Positions 15,399-25,261 of a stretch of 42,851 nt of DNA are shown piece by piece. Source of the stretch: Oscillospiraceae bacterium (GTDB lineage: Bacteria > Bacillota > Clostridia > Oscillospirales > Oscillospiraceae). The DNA lies in the NCBI GenBank assembly GCA_015068225.1, contig SVKX01000013.1:1-42851 (forward strand), given 5' to 3'. Both the position numbers and the translations under genes were made by a program. The stretch's first letter is position 1. Every line of letters starts with the position of its first letter. The notes beneath the pieces are model-generated. The model was not told where the DNA came from, searched no databases, and was given only the letters and a program-made list of their open reading frames with translations.

Positions 15399-16184
15399 TT
15401 ATTTTCCAAGCTCTTTATTCCGCTTATATGCTGCGATCACACAGTCGATCACAGCGCCCCGGAAACCATGCTGCTCCAATGCTCGGATTCCTTCAATGGT
15501 ACTGCCTCCGGGAGAGCAGACAGCGTCTTTCAGCGCACCAGGATTCTGCTTTGTGGAAAGGTATATCTCCCCTGCTCCAACAAGTGTTGCCGCCGCATAT
15601 TCCAAGGCCTTTGCTCTGGGGATTCCGCAGGCAACCGCACCGTCAGCCAAAGCCTCTAAGAAAAGGTAGGCATAGGCAGGACCACTGCCGGACAGCGCGC
15701 TGGCTGCATCAATCAGGTGTTCATCCAGAGGATCCAGCAGTCCGCACCCACGCAAATCATTGCGCCAGTCCTCCAGCACATCCTTTGCAACCAGATCATT
15801 GCAGCAATAAGGAATGACCCCCTTACCGATGGAAACCGGAGTATTGGGCATGATCCGGATCACAGGAAGCCGACACTGTGCAAATTCCTCGATCTGAGAA
15901 ATGCGCAAGCCTGCAGCCATGGTGATCAGCAGAGGCTTCTTTTCCTTCAGGATATCCGCCAGCGGCAAAAGGCAATTTGCAAGCATCTGGGGCTTGACCG
16001 CGAGGAATATCCGGTCACAAGTGGATGCGATGGTCTGGTTATCGGAATATACAATTCCCATTTCTTCAGCCAGGGCCTTCCCCTTACCGGAGCGGTCCGT
16101 GATCATAATATCAGCGGTCTTCTTTCGCAATGCGCGAACGATAGCGCCGCCCATATTACCGCAGCCGATAAATCCGTATTTCAT
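15399..16184 (-). CDS. proC: Pyrroline-5-carboxylate reductase ProC
   Basis: Last step of proline synthesis: reduces pyrroline-5-carboxylate with NAD(P)H. The protein has 261 residues with the Rossmann motif GFIGCGNMGGAIV at the N-terminus, MPNTP in the middle, and a C-terminal SGSGPAYAYLFLEALADGAV plus SPGGSTIEG substrate-binding signature. The ATG at 16184 is chosen because AAGGAGG lies 6 bases upstream; a longer frame would overlap proA. It follows proA by 10 bases, with its ribosome binding site overlapping the proA stop. Confidence 0.97.
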   Translation of the reverse strand: MKYGFIGCGNMGGAIVRALRKKTADIMITDRSGKGKALAEEMGIVYSDNQTIASTCDRIFLAVKPQMLANCLLPLADILKEKKPLLITMAAGLRISQIEEFAQCRLPVIRIMPNTPVSIGKGVIPYCCNDLVAKDVLEDWRNDLRGCGLLDPLDEHLIDAASALSGSGPAYAYLFLEALADGAVACGIPRAKALEYAAATLVGAGEIYLSTKQNPGALKDAVCSPGGSTIEGIRALEQHGFRGAVIDCVIAAYKRNKELGK

Positions 16185-16194
16185 AGACGCCTCC

Positions 16195-17433
16195 TTACCG
16201 GATATGACCATTGCCATAGACGATATATTTATAGGTAGTCAGCTCCCGCAGGCCCATAGGTCCACGGGCATGGAGTTTCTGGGTAGATATGCCCATTTCA
16301 CAGCCAAGGCCGAATTCACCGCCGTCGGTAAAACGAGTGGACGCATTGACATATACCGCTGCGCTGTCCACACCGGTGGTAAATATTTGCTTTGCCTGTT
16401 CGCTTCTCGTTACGATGGCCTCACTGTGGCCGGTAGAATGTACGGCAATATGTGCAACTGCCTCGTGTACATCCTCCACACATTTGACAGCCAGAATGTA
16501 GTCCAAAAATTCTGTATCAAAATCAGTTTCTCCTGCAGCAGTGCCGGGAATGATGCCGGCAGCTGTCTCATCCAGCCGAAGCTCCACGGGATTTTTACCG
16601 TTGATAACAAGGGCATCCCGCAGCATAGGAAGGAATTTGGGGGCGATTTCTCTGTCCACAAGGAGGACTTCCTCTGCGTTGCAAACGCTGGGTCGGCTGG
16701 TCTTTGCGTTCTTCACAATAGAAATCGCCATATCAAGATCCGCTGTTTTTTCCACATATACATGGCAGATGCCGGTGCCGGTGGCGATGCACGGAACAGT
16801 AGCATTCCGGACACAGGCATTGATGAGCCCTGCGCCACCTCTGGGGATCAGAAGGTCAATAAAGCCATTGGCTGTCATCAATGCCTGAGCACTGGCGCGG
16901 GAAGTGTCCTGTACCAGATTCACGGCATTTTCTGTAATGCCACACTGCTTCAAGCCGGCACGAAGCGCGTCTGTGATGGCATTGGCACTGCGGAATGCCT
17001 CTTTTCCGCCCCGAAGCACGCAAATATTTCCGCTTTTCAGCGCAAGGGCCGCTGCATCACTGGTGACATTGGGACGGCTTTCGTAAATAATGGCAATGAC
17101 ACCCATGGGTACAGAAGTTTTCCGGATCAGGAGTCCATCCGGACGGGTGTACTCCTCCAAAACTCTGCCAACAGGGTCCGGAAGCTGGGCAACCTGCCGG
17201 ATACCCTCTGCCATAGATTCAATACGCTGGGGTGTCAGCAACAGACGGTCCAGCATAACGTCGGAAACCGTACCCTTTGCCACCTCCAGATCCTGTGCAT
17301 TGGCAGCAAGTATCTGCTCCTGCTGAGAAAGAAGAGCATCTGCCATGGCAAGAAGGGCATCATTTTTCTGCTGGGTGGTCAGGCCGGCGATCTGGTTTTT
17401 TGCGGCTTTTGCCGCGGCAAGCATAGTGTTCAT
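16195..17433 (-). CDS. proA: Gamma-glutamyl phosphate reductase ProA
   Basis: Reduces glutamyl 5-phosphate to glutamate semialdehyde with NADPH, second step of proline synthesis. 412 residues of the aldehyde dehydrogenase fold, with the catalytic cysteine in [14 protein letters not shown] and the family segments [17 protein letters not shown] and [27 protein letters not shown] near the C-terminus. The start overlaps the proB stop as ATGA, giving tight translational coupling within proB-proA-proC. Confidence 0.97.
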   Translation of the reverse strand: MNTMLAAAKAAKNQIAGLTTQQKNDALLAMADALLSQQEQILAANAQDLEVAKGTVSDVMLDRLLLTPQRIESMAEGIRQVAQLPDPVGRVLEEYTRPDGLLIRKTSVPMGVIAIIYESRPNVTSDAAALALKSGNICVLRGGKEAFRSANAITDALRAGLKQCGITENAVNLVQDTSRASAQALMTANGFIDLLIPRGGAGLINACVRNATVPCIATGTGICHVYVEKTADLDMAISIVKNAKTSRPSVCNAEEVLLVDREIAPKFLPMLRDALVINGKNPVELRLDETAAGIIPGTAAGETDFDTEFLDYILAVKCVEDVHEAVAHIAVHSTGHSEAIVTRSEQAKQIFTTGVDSAAVYVNASTRFTDGGEFGLGCEMGISTQKLHARGPMGLRELTTYKYIVYGNGHIR

Positions 17434-18200
17434 GTCAGATCCTCCCCGAATGTAGTACCAATCTGCTTTCCTTCCATAATCCCATAGAGATTGTCCGGAT
17501 CATTTCCGTTGGCAATGACCATCGTGCAGCCACAGTCCAGACAGATCTGGGCAGCCTGCAGCTTGGTGACCATACCACCAGTTCCCTGATTGGAGCTGCT
17601 GATTCCTGCCAGCGCTCGGATCTTTTCATCAATGACAGGCACAAAGCTAATCAGCTCTGCATCCGGATCACTGTGGGGATCGGCGGTATACAGTCCGTCA
17701 ATATCAGAAAGAAGAATCAACTTCTGGGCTTTTACGCTCTGGGCAACGATTGCCGCCAGGGTATCATTGTCACCAATGACGATCTCTTCCGTTGCCACCG
17801 TATCATTTTCATTGATTATGGGCAGCGCACCCAGTTCCAGCAGCCGGTTCAGGGTATTGTTAAAATTCTCGTGACGCTTTCCGTTGGCAATGTCTTCACC
17901 GGTGATCAAAAGCTGGGCGACGGTATGGTGATACTCGCTGAACAGCTTGTCATATATGTACATCAATTCGCACTGGCCTACCGCCGCAGCTGCCTGCTTG
18001 GAGGGAATGTCCTTGGGACGCTCCCGCAATCCCAACTTGCCCACGCCCATGCCAATGGCACCGGAAGACACCAGGATCACCTCATGACCCGCGTTTTTCA
18101 TATCACTCAGGACACGGCATAACTGCTCTACCCTGCGAATGTTCAAATGACCTGTGGGATGCGCCAGTGTGGAAGTGCCGATTTTTACAACAATGCGCAT
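17430..18200 (-). CDS. proB: Glutamate 5-kinase ProB, short form without PUA domain
   Basis: Phosphorylates glutamate on the side chain, first and usually proline-inhibited step of proline synthesis. 256 residues comprise only the amino acid kinase domain ([42 protein letters not shown] and [12 protein letters not shown]). The roughly 110-residue PUA domain of E. coli and B. subtilis ProB is absent, as in other short forms. The ATG at 18200 is preferred, since GGAGG lies 7 bases upstream while the ATG two codons earlier abuts it. First gene of the proline operon. Confidence 0.95.
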   Translation of the reverse strand: MRIVVKIGTSTLAHPTGHLNIRRVEQLCRVLSDMKNAGHEVILVSSGAIGMGVGKLGLRERPKDIPSKQAAAAVGQCELMYIYDKLFSEYHHTVAQLLITGEDIANGKRHENFNNTLNRLLELGALPIINENDTVATEEIVIGDNDTLAAIVAQSVKAQKLILLSDIDGLYTADPHSDPDAELISFVPVIDEKIRALAGISSSNQGTGGMVTKLQAAQICLDCGCTMVIANGNDPDNLYGIMEGKQIGTTFGEDLT

Positions 18201-18231
18201 ATTCATCCCTCCGTAAAAAACAATTTTTTAC

Positions 18232-18260
18232 ATCATACCACTTTATCACAGTAAAGTAAA
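18232..18260 (-). promoter_or_regulatory. Proline operon promoter
   Basis: Minus-strand TTTACT (18255-18260), 17-base spacer, TATGAT (18232-18237). The spacer includes the partly symmetric CTTTACTGTGATAAAG, and a GTAAAAAA-TTG-TTTTTTAC inverted repeat lies between the -10 and the ribosome binding site. Confidence 0.6.
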
Positions 18261-18308
18261 GCATTTTTTCTTCTGTATTGAAGTCGCTGAAAAATATTGG
18301 ACATTGTC

Positions 18309-18337
18309 TTTTCTTTTTAAGGTTTCAGTGTTATAAT
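18309..18337 (+). promoter_or_regulatory. Promoter of the YgiQ gene
   Basis: Consensus TATAAT (18332-18337) with a weak TTTTCT (18309-18314) 17 bases upstream, 25 bases before the ATG. Confidence 0.65.
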
Positions 18338-18362
18338 AGCAAAAAACAACTGGAGGTAACCT

Positions 18363-20246
18363 ATGGATTTTCTGCCCATCTGCAAACAGGATATGGCTGA
18401 CCGTGGCTGGGAGCAGTGCGATTTTGTGTATGTGATCGCAGATGCCTATGTGGATCACCCGTCCTTTGGTCATGCAATCATCAGCAGGGTGCTGGAAAGC
18501 CACGGATACAGTGTGGGCATTATTTCCCAGCCTGACTGGAAGGACCCAAAATCCATAAACATATTGGGCCGTCCCCGTCTTGGCTTTCTTGTCAGCGGTG
18601 GAAATATGGACTCCATGGTAAATCACTATTCGGTGAGCAAGCGCAGACGCAAGACCGACACCTTTACTCCCGGCGGTGAAATGGGAAAAAGACCCGATTA
18701 CGCCACCATTGTTTACTGCAATCTGATCCGTCAGACCTACCGGGATGTACCGATTCTCATCGGTGGTATTGAAGCCAGCCTTCGCAGGCTTGCCCACTAC
18801 GATTACTGGTCTGAATCCATGAAGCGCTCAATTCTGCTGGATTCTCAGGCAGATCTTCTGATGTACGGTATGGGCGAACGCAGCGTTGTGGAGATCGCAG
18901 ACGCACTTAATTCCGGAATGGATGTAAAGGATATTACATACATTGACGGAACTGTCTTTAAAACTACGGAGCTGGATAACAGTCTGCCTACCATTGTCCT
19001 TCCCTCCTATGACGCACTGAAGGATAATAAGAAAACCTATGCGGAATCCTTCCGCATTCAGTACGGCAACTGTGATCCCTTTACAGCCAAACGCCTTGCC
19101 GAGCCCTATGGCAGGACCTATGTTGTCCAAAATCCGCCTCAAAAGCCTCTGAGTGTTCAGGAAATGGATGATGTATACGATCTTCCTTACGCCCGCACAT
19201 GGCATCCCAGCTATGCGGCCAAGGGCGGTGTGCCGGCCATCGAAGAGGTTAAATTCAGTCTGGTCAGCAACCGGGGCTGTTTCGGTGCCTGTTCTTTCTG
19301 TGCCCTCACCTTCCATCAGGGGCGGATCATCCAGACCCGCAGCCATGAATCCATTCTGAGAGAAGCGGAGCTTATGATCCGGGATAAGGAATTCAAGGGC
19401 TATATTCACGATGTGGGCGGCCCTACCGCCAATTTCCGCCATCCCGCCTGTGAAAAGCAGCTAACAAAGGGCGCCTGTGGCGGACGGCAATGTCTGTATC
19501 CCACTCCATGTAAAAATATGAACGCGGATCACTCTGACTATGTATCTCTTCTTCGGAAGCTGCGTAAGCTCCCCGGTGTAAAAAAAGTATTTGTCCGCAG
19601 CGGCATCCGGTTTGATTATCTACTGGCAGACAAGAAGGATACATTTTTGAAAGAGTTGGTGCAGCATCACATTTCCGGTCAGCTGAAGGTAGCGCCGGAG
19701 CATGTATCTGATGCGGTATTGTCCCGGATGGGAAAGCCGAAAAATGCGGTATACAACCGGTTTGTGGATAAATATTTTGCTCTGAACAAACAGTATGGAC
19801 TGAAACAATTCCTTGTCCCCTATCTGATGTCCAGCCACCCTGGCTCTACATTGGCCGATGCCATTGCCCTTGCCGAATATATTCGGGAAATGGGCTACAA
19901 TCCCGAACAGGTACAGGATTTTTATCCGACCCCCTCCACATTGTCCACCGTCATGTATTACACCGGGCTGGATCCCAGGACCATGGAGCGTGTTTATGTG
20001 CCTACGGATGCCCATGAAAAAGCCATGCAGCGGGCCTTGATCCAGTATCGGGATCCCAAAAACTATTATCTCGTACGGGAAGCCCTGATTCAGGCCCATC
20101 GGGAGGATCTGATCGGTTCCGGACCCAAATGTCTGATACGGGCAGTACCGCCCCGTTCCGGCAAACCGAAAGCACCGCCCCCAAAGCTTCCGCCCAAAAA
20201 GAAATCTGCAGCACCTGCATCCAAACGAAATACAAAGCGCAAATAA
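18363..20246 (+). CDS. YgiQ-family radical SAM protein
   Basis: 627 residues, matching the YgiQ/UPF0313 family length. An N-terminal B12-binding-like region (about 15-130, with [17 protein letters not shown] and [17 protein letters not shown]) precedes a radical SAM core whose cluster motif is CFGACSFC (C306, C310, C313). The C-terminal 30 residues are a Lys/Pro-rich tail of low complexity. The family is widespread, but its reaction is not established. The ATG follows TGGAGG, and a terminator lies just after the stop. Confidence 0.93.
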   Translation: MDFLPICKQDMADRGWEQCDFVYVIADAYVDHPSFGHAIISRVLESHGYSVGIISQPDWKDPKSINILGRPRLGFLVSGGNMDSMVNHYSVSKRRRKTDTFTPGGEMGKRPDYATIVYCNLIRQTYRDVPILIGGIEASLRRLAHYDYWSESMKRSILLDSQADLLMYGMGERSVVEIADALNSGMDVKDITYIDGTVFKTTELDNSLPTIVLPSYDALKDNKKTYAESFRIQYGNCDPFTAKRLAEPYGRTYVVQNPPQKPLSVQEMDDVYDLPYARTWHPSYAAKGGVPAIEEVKFSLVSNRGCFGACSFCALTFHQGRIIQTRSHESILREAELMIRDKEFKGYIHDVGGPTANFRHPACEKQLTKGACGGRQCLYPTPCKNMNADHSDYVSLLRKLRKLPGVKKVFVRSGIRFDYLLADKKDTFLKELVQHHISGQLKVAPEHVSDAVLSRMGKPKNAVYNRFVDKYFALNKQYGLKQFLVPYLMSSHPGSTLADAIALAEYIREMGYNPEQVQDFYPTPSTLSTVMYYTGLDPRTMERVYVPTDAHEKAMQRALIQYRDPKNYYLVREALIQAHREDLIGSGPKCLIRAVPPRSGKPKAPPPKLPPKKKSAAPASKRNTKRK

Positions 20247-20257
20247 ACAAAAATTTA

Positions 20258-20292
20258 CCCCACCGGATTTTTCATCCGGTGGGGTCATGTTT
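20258..20292 (+). terminator. Intrinsic terminator after the YgiQ gene
   Basis: Perfect 11-bp stem CCCCACCGGAT / ATCCGGTGGGG with loop TTTTC, followed by TCATGTTTT, 12 bases past the stop codon. Confidence 0.8.
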
Positions 20293-20343
20293 TGTCCCGC
20301 AGCGCATAGGATGTTCCATACAACTGAATCTGAGGTGGTACTT

Positions 20344-20955
20344 ATGGAACAAACTGTCAATTCCATTACATTGCGCGGATCTTTACATGCATTGCCTGAG
20401 TTTTCCCACGAAAATCACGGCAAAAAGTTTTTTCGGTTTTATCTGGATATACCCCGCCTTTCCGGCGCGGTGGATATCCTGCCTGTGATCTGCGAAGAAA
20501 AGGTCCTCAATGAGATGGATCTTTCCGGAGGGGAAATGATCACGGCAGAAGGTCAAATTCGCTCCCACAATGTGCGTTCACAGGGAGCAAGACATTTGAT
20601 GATCTTTGTATTTGCAACAAAAATTTTCTGTGAAGACGGTGAGCCTATAAATGACTGCATTCTGGAAGGGCCATTGTGCAAAGAGCCTATTCTTCGCCGG
20701 ACTCCTTTGGGTCGGGAGATTTGTGATGTTATGCTGGCAGTTCCCCGGGCATTTCACAGAGCTGACTATCTTCCCTGCATCCTATGGGGACGCACTGCAC
20801 AGGAGATCTCAGCCTGCAGTGTACGGGAACGCATCCGGATCTGCGGACGGCTGCAAAGCCGCATCTACACCAAATTAACGGAAGACGGCCCGGTGGAACG
20901 GACAGCTTACGAAATCTCAGCCCTGACAGCAGATATTTTAGATGAAGTCCTCTAG
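20344..20955 (+). CDS. Single-stranded DNA-binding (SSB/PriB-like) OB-fold protein
   Basis: 203 residues that look like two OB-fold halves: an N-terminal divergent one (about 5-95) and a C-terminal SSB-like one (about 100-200). The latter has NDCILEGPLCKEPILRRTPLGREICDV, LPCILWGR and IRICGRLQSR, the strand pattern of the SSB family. It lacks the acidic DDDIPF-type tail of the replicative SSB, so it is probably an accessory paralog found in Clostridia. The ATG at 20344 follows TGAGGTGG; an earlier frame would start in the upstream terminator. Its stop TAG overlaps the feoB stop on the other strand. Confidence 0.8.
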   Translation: MEQTVNSITLRGSLHALPEFSHENHGKKFFRFYLDIPRLSGAVDILPVICEEKVLNEMDLSGGEMITAEGQIRSHNVRSQGARHLMIFVFATKIFCEDGEPINDCILEGPLCKEPILRRTPLGREICDVMLAVPRAFHRADYLPCILWGRTAQEISACSVRERIRICGRLQSRIYTKLTEDGPVERTAYEISALTADILDEVL

Positions 20956-22727
20956 AAAGAGAACAGCAAAAGATGAAGCATCATACATAATACAGCTCCA
21001 ACAGCGGTCGGCAACAAAAATGCCGCCGCTGTTTCTTTTATGCTACCGGTTTCCTTATGAATCGTCATAAGGGTCGTGGCACATGGCCAATGAAACAGGG
21101 TAAAAACCATGGTGCAAACCGCCGTTTGCCATGTCCAGCCAGCAACTATCAGCATATCTGCATTTACCGTCCCTGCCCCTTGAAGGCTGCCGACACCAGA
21201 TAACGCCATCAACACCACCGGAATAAACAGCTCGTTTGCGGGAAGCGAAAAGATAAACCCCAACATGATCACACCGCTCATTCCCAGCATCCTGCCAAAT
21301 GGATCCAGAATATTCGCTGCCCATGACAAAATATTTGTGTTTGCAAGACACCACAATAACGCTCCTGCCGGAGCAGCAACCTTCAGCGCCCGGCCTGCAA
21401 TGTGCAGTGTCCTGTCCAGCAGAGACCGAACAAGGATCTGGCCAATTCTTGGCCTGCGAAATGGCGGCATTTCCATTAAAAAGACGCTTTGTTCATGGCG
21501 CAAGACTGTCTTGCTCAAAACACCGGATACAGCCATGGCGCCTACGACACCGGCTATGACGCAGATCGCAACTACAAACGATGCACCCACTCCGGAGAAA
21601 AACATTGTTCCCAGCAAGATCAGAGTAGGAAACCGTCCGTTGCAGGGAACCATTGCGTTGGTAAGTATCGCGAGAATTCTTTCCCTTGGAGACGATATGA
21701 TCCGGCAGCCCATCACCCCCACCGCATTACAGCCAAGGCCCATGCAAAGAGTCAATGCCTGTTTGCCGCATCCGCCGCACTTTCGCATTCCGCCATCTAG
21801 AAGAAACGCCATCCTCGGCAGATAACCCACATCCTCCAGCATGGTAAACAGCGGAAAAAAGATAGCCATGGGCGGCAGCATAACGGAAATGACCCTTGCG
21901 GATGTGGAATACATTCCGTCAATCAAAAAACCGCTGACCCAAGCTGGTAATGGTGCAAGCATATCCTTTAGCAGACCATAACCCCTGTCAAACAGTCTTT
22001 CCAGAAGCGATGATGGATAATTTGCGCCCCAAACAGTCAGCCAAATGATGATAAGAAGCAATATAAGCATGATTGGAACGCCGAAACGCCTGCTGACCAG
22101 CATGGCATCCAGCTTTTTTTGCCACTGGCTTTGATTTCTGGCTGCTGTGACACATTTTGCTGCGATGGCTTCCGCTTCTTGAATTACATTCTCCCGGGGC
22201 GCTCTATGGACAGGCTCTTCTGTAACAGTGCGATCGATCTGCTTCAGAAGGTCACCCAAACCCTGTCGTTTCCCCGCGGCCGTCAATATCACCGGCGCAC
22301 CCAATTCCCGGGACAGGCACTGGGCATCAATCTCAATTCCGTTCTTTCTGGCTTCGTCCATTAAATTCACACAGACGATAACCTTAGATGTCATTTGAAG
22401 GATCTGAAGTGTCAGTATTAAACTTCGTTCCAGACTGCAGCCATCGCATACCACGACAGTACAGTCAGCCGATCCTGAAAGAATGAAGCTAGATGCGATC
22501 TGCTCATCCTCACTTCCGCCGCTAAAGGCATAAGTACCCGGAAGGTCTATAAATTCATATCTTTTTCCGTTCTTTTTTGCTATTCCGGTTGCAACGCCCA
22601 CTGTCTTCCCCGGCCAGTTGCCGGTGTGCTGCCGCAGTCCTGTCAACGCATTAAACAGCGTGGATTTTCCGACATTGGGATTTCCCGCCAGTGCTACGGT
22701 TATCATGCGTTCTTCCCTGTTCTTCAT
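20952..22727 (-). CDS. feoB: Ferrous iron transporter FeoB
   Basis: GTPase-linked membrane permease for Fe(II). The N-terminal G domain has G1 GNPNVGKST, G3 DLPGTY, G4 NLMDEA and G5-like TAAGK. It is followed by a helical spacer and about 8-10 membrane segments with the conserved GYLPRMAFLLD, CGGCGKQALTLCMGLGCNAVG and MVPCNGRFPTL motifs. At 591 residues it is at the short end of the family, without the long C-terminal extension. It overlaps feoA as ATGA; an internal ATG at 22706, after AGGGA and before ITVALAGNPN, is an equally credible start. Confidence 0.96.
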   Translation of the reverse strand: MKNREERMITVALAGNPNVGKSTLFNALTGLRQHTGNWPGKTVGVATGIAKKNGKRYEFIDLPGTYAFSGGSEDEQIASSFILSGSADCTVVVCDGCSLERSLILTLQILQMTSKVIVCVNLMDEARKNGIEIDAQCLSRELGAPVILTAAGKRQGLGDLLKQIDRTVTEEPVHRAPRENVIQEAEAIAAKCVTAARNQSQWQKKLDAMLVSRRFGVPIMLILLLIIIWLTVWGANYPSSLLERLFDRGYGLLKDMLAPLPAWVSGFLIDGMYSTSARVISVMLPPMAIFFPLFTMLEDVGYLPRMAFLLDGGMRKCGGCGKQALTLCMGLGCNAVGVMGCRIISSPRERILAILTNAMVPCNGRFPTLILLGTMFFSGVGASFVVAICVIAGVVGAMAVSGVLSKTVLRHEQSVFLMEMPPFRRPRIGQILVRSLLDRTLHIAGRALKVAAPAGALLWCLANTNILSWAANILDPFGRMLGMSGVIMLGFIFSLPANELFIPVVLMALSGVGSLQGAGTVNADMLIVAGWTWQTAVCTMVFTLFHWPCATTLMTIHKETGSIKETAAAFLLPTAVGAVLCMMLHLLLFSF

Positions 22728-22954
22728 ATCAACCGAACCCGGATCTTTCGCAGTTCACAGGTTCGCAGTGCCACAACCGTTCCTCTCAGTTCCAATGCTG
22801 TTACGCCGCCGTCGGGACTTTTATACCGGACAGTCACCTTTGTGCCGGTCACAAGTCCGAAATCCCGAAGCCGAAGCCGAAGCATTTCGTCCGTATTTAC
22901 AGACGTAACGACGCCATGAAACCCTGGCATCAGGCGGTCCAGATTGATTTCCAT
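22724..22954 (-). CDS. feoA: FeoA-domain iron transport accessory protein
   Basis: 76-residue SH3-like FeoA protein (MPGFHGVVTSV, LRLRLRDFGLVTGTKVTVRYKSPDG, ELRGTVVALR) that assists FeoB at the cytoplasmic membrane. The ATG at 22954 lies 6 bases after GGGGG; the in-frame ATG at 22960 abuts that site. The stop overlaps the feoB start, so feoA and feoB are one operon, divergent from nth. I could not find a convincing iron box in the 115 bases upstream. Confidence 0.9.
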   Translation of the reverse strand: MEINLDRLMPGFHGVVTSVNTDEMLRLRLRDFGLVTGTKVTVRYKSPDGGVTALELRGTVVALRTCELRKIRVRLI

Positions 22955-23070
22955 TTCCATCCCCCTTTTCTCGTCATATGCCATCATATCCGCATTGATC
23001 CTTCTTTGTGCAGAAAAAGCTTTTCATTCCGACAAAAATGTGGTACTATGCTTTCGAAGGAGGTGGCCTT

Positions 23071-23706
23071 ATGGAAAATAAAGTGACCGCCATTATTGAT
23101 GTATTAAAGCAGAGATATCAGGACGCCCCCTGTGCTCTGCATTATAAAAAAGACTACGAGCTAATGATCTCTGTGCGTCTGGCCGCCCAGTGCACTGACG
23201 CCCGGGTCAATCTGATTACACCGGCGCTTTTTGCCGCATATCCCACGCTGGAGGCCATGGCCGGTGCTGACATCTCCCATGTGGAGAAGCTTGTACATTC
23301 CTGCGGATTTTATAAGCACAAGGCGCGGGATATTGTGCTGGCATGCCAGATGCTAATCTCAGAATACGGTGGAAAAGTCCCTGGAACTATGGAAGAACTC
23401 CTGCGGATTCCCGGTGTGGGGCGTAAGACCGCCAACCTTTTGCTGGGGGATCTGTACAATGTGCCCGGCAGTGTGGTCTGTGATACCCACTGTATCCGTA
23501 TCTGCGGCCGTCTTGGTCTTTCCAAGGGTAAGGAGCCGGAAAAGGTGGAGCATCAGCTTCGGAAGATCCTGCCCCCGGAGGAAAGCAGTGATTTCTGCCA
23601 CCGCATCGTGCTGTTTGGCCGAGAGATCTGCACAGCAAGAAGCCCAAAATGCAGTGAATGTCCTCTGGCCCTTTACTGCAACGAAATTAACGGCCAAAGC
23701 CAGTGA
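23071..23706 (+). CDS. nth: Endonuclease III (DNA glycosylase/AP lyase)
   Basis: Base-excision repair enzyme that removes oxidised pyrimidines and cleaves the abasic site. 211 residues with the helix-hairpin-helix ELLRIPGVGRKTANLLLG, the catalytic lysine in that motif and the aspartate in CDTHCIRICGRLGL. The [4Fe-4S] loop C-x6-C-x2-C-x5-C (CTARSPKCSECPLALYC) lies at the C-terminus. The ATG follows GAAGGAGGTGG; a longer upstream frame has no ribosome binding site. Two bases after the stop begins a long hairpin that includes the next gene's ribosome binding site. Confidence 0.96.
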   Translation: MENKVTAIIDVLKQRYQDAPCALHYKKDYELMISVRLAAQCTDARVNLITPALFAAYPTLEAMAGADISHVEKLVHSCGFYKHKARDIVLACQMLISEYGGKVPGTMEELLRIPGVGRKTANLLLGDLYNVPGSVVCDTHCIRICGRLGLSKGKEPEKVEHQLRKILPPEESSDFCHRIVLFGREICTARSPKCSECPLALYCNEINGQSQ

Positions 23707-23707
23707 T

Positions 23708-23749
23708 AATCCCCTCCTTGTCCGCATAGTTTGTGGACAAGGGGGGATT
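23708..23749 (+). promoter_or_regulatory. Long hairpin sequestering the ribosome binding site of the SpoVB-like gene
   Basis: AATCCCC-T-CCTTGTCC (23708-23723) pairs with GGACAAGGGGGGATT (23735-23749): 15 base pairs with one bulged T and an 11-base loop. The six-G Shine-Dalgarno (23741-23746) of the downstream gene is buried in the stem, and the TTG start is 5 bases past it. It may act as a translational gate, an attenuator, or an incomplete terminator of nth (only TTTTG follows). Confidence 0.7.
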
Positions 23750-23753
23750 CATT

Positions 23754-25238
23754 TTGCTTAAAAAGCTTCCTATATTCTACAGTGCGCTGCTGCTGACCGG
23801 TGTGAATCTGCTGCTGCGTATGGTAGGAACCTCCTTTCAGGTATATTTGTCAGGGCGCATCGGTGCGGAAGGGATCGGACTTCTGCAGCTGGTGCTGTCT
23901 TTGGGGTCTATGGCGATGGTTGCCGGTACGGCAGGAATCCGCACAGGAACTATGTATCTTACCGCCGAGGAATTTGGCAAGAGAAAAGAAAAAAATATTA
24001 CATGGGTTCTTTCCGGCTGTGTTGGGTACAGCATTTTTTGCAGTGTCACAGTAGGTGTTGGCGTATATGTATTTGCACCATTTCTTGCACAGCACTGGAT
24101 CGGAAATATCCGGACACTGGAATCTATTCGATTATTTGCCGTATTTCTTCCGGTAAACTGCCTGACTGGTGTGATGGTAGGCTATTTTACCGGCGCAAAC
24201 CGAATCGGCACACTGGCTGCAGTCGAGGTAGCTGAGCAGCTGTGCACCATGGTTTTCACCATGATGCTGCTAAGTTTATGGGCAGGACATGATGCGGAAA
24301 AAGCCTGCCAGGCAGTGGTCATGGGCAGTGGGCTAGGTGCATGCCTGACACTGTGCAGCCTTACCATTCTGCGTTTACGGGAACGACCTGCAACCGGCCC
24401 ACGGATTCACGTTGCCAGCAGACTAGCCCACACAGCTATTCCGCTTGCCATTGCAGATGATCTTCGAACCGGTATCACCACTGTTGAAAACCTGATGGTG
24501 CCCAAACGGCTTGCTCTGTACCCCGGCACAGTCTCTCCTCTTGCCGCCTTCGGAACGGTCTGTGGCATGGTTTTTCCCGTGCTGATGTTCCCGGCTGCCA
24601 TATTATTTGGCCTGACGGAACTGCTCATTCCTGAACTTGCCCGATGCAATGCCGCCGGACACACCAAACGGATCTCCCATCTGGTGCAGAAAAGCCTTCG
24701 TGTCGGTCTATTATATGGAACTGCCTGCGCAGGTGTCCTGTTTCTGGCCGCGGATGACCTATGCAATGCCCTTTATCAAAATACAGAGGCAGGCATATAT
24801 TTGCGATGGTTCGCTCCTCTGGCGATCTTACTGTACTGCGATGCCGTCACGGATGCCATGATAAAAGGTCTGGGGCAGCAGAAAGCCAGTGTGCGATATA
24901 ACATTTTCACCAATGCTATGGATGTGGCATTTCTTTACATATGGTTGCCCAAATACGGAATTACCGGTTACTTTTTCAGTTTTTTGGTAACCCATGTGAT
25001 CAACTTTGCCTTGAGCATTCGCCGGCTTTTAAAGATATCGGGCGAGAGAGTATCTCTCCATATCCCACTGCTAACTCTCGCTGCGTCTGTTGCGGCGGTA
25101 TGGGCATCCGGTTTTGTCCCACAACCATTTTTCCGGGAAACGGCTTACCTGATTTTGCTTGTATGCAGCCTGTTTTTGCTCCGAATCCTGACAAAAGAAG
25201 ATATGATCTGGATTAAAGGCCTGATACGAAAAAAATGA
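23754..25238 (+). CDS. SpoVB/MurJ-like polysaccharide flippase family protein
   Basis: 494-residue integral membrane protein with about 14 hydrophobic segments, of the MOP flippase superfamily. The N-terminal LLLTGVNLLLRMVGTSFQVYLSGRIGAEGIGLLQL and the later LIPELARCNAAGHTKRI resemble stage V sporulation protein B and related lipid-linked sugar flippases. In sporulating Firmicutes such proteins carry envelope or spore-cortex precursors across the membrane. TTG at 23754 is chosen because GGGGGG lies 7 bases upstream; the GTG seven codons earlier has no ribosome binding site. The start region is held in a strong hairpin, suggesting controlled translation. It ends inside a terminator shared with pepD. 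Confidence 0.85.
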   Translation: MLKKLPIFYSALLLTGVNLLLRMVGTSFQVYLSGRIGAEGIGLLQLVLSLGSMAMVAGTAGIRTGTMYLTAEEFGKRKEKNITWVLSGCVGYSIFCSVTVGVGVYVFAPFLAQHWIGNIRTLESIRLFAVFLPVNCLTGVMVGYFTGANRIGTLAAVEVAEQLCTMVFTMMLLSLWAGHDAEKACQAVVMGSGLGACLTLCSLTILRLRERPATGPRIHVASRLAHTAIPLAIADDLRTGITTVENLMVPKRLALYPGTVSPLAAFGTVCGMVFPVLMFPAAILFGLTELLIPELARCNAAGHTKRISHLVQKSLRVGLLYGTACAGVLFLAADDLCNALYQNTEAGIYLRWFAPLAILLYCDAVTDAMIKGLGQQKASVRYNIFTNAMDVAFLYIWLPKYGITGYFFSFLVTHVINFALSIRRLLKISGERVSLHIPLLTLAASVAAVWASGFVPQPFFRETAYLILLVCSLFLLRILTKEDMIWIKGLIRKK

Positions 25239-25261
25239 CCCGCATAAGCGGGTCATTTTTT
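25231..25261. terminator. Bidirectional terminator between flippase gene and pepD
   Basis: AAAAATGACCCGC / GCGGGTCATTTTT with an ATAA loop. Both convergent stop codons lie within the hairpin's flanking A and T runs, so one element ends both transcripts. Confidence 0.9.

Noticed and set aside
15901-17487. Plus-strand frame of 528 codons across proC and proA
   Set aside because: Antisense to proA and proC, which are certain; no start signal.
22961-23070. Possible iron-responsive (Fur-type) operator before feoA
   Set aside because: No stretch resembles the GATAATGATAATCATTATC-type box well enough to report.
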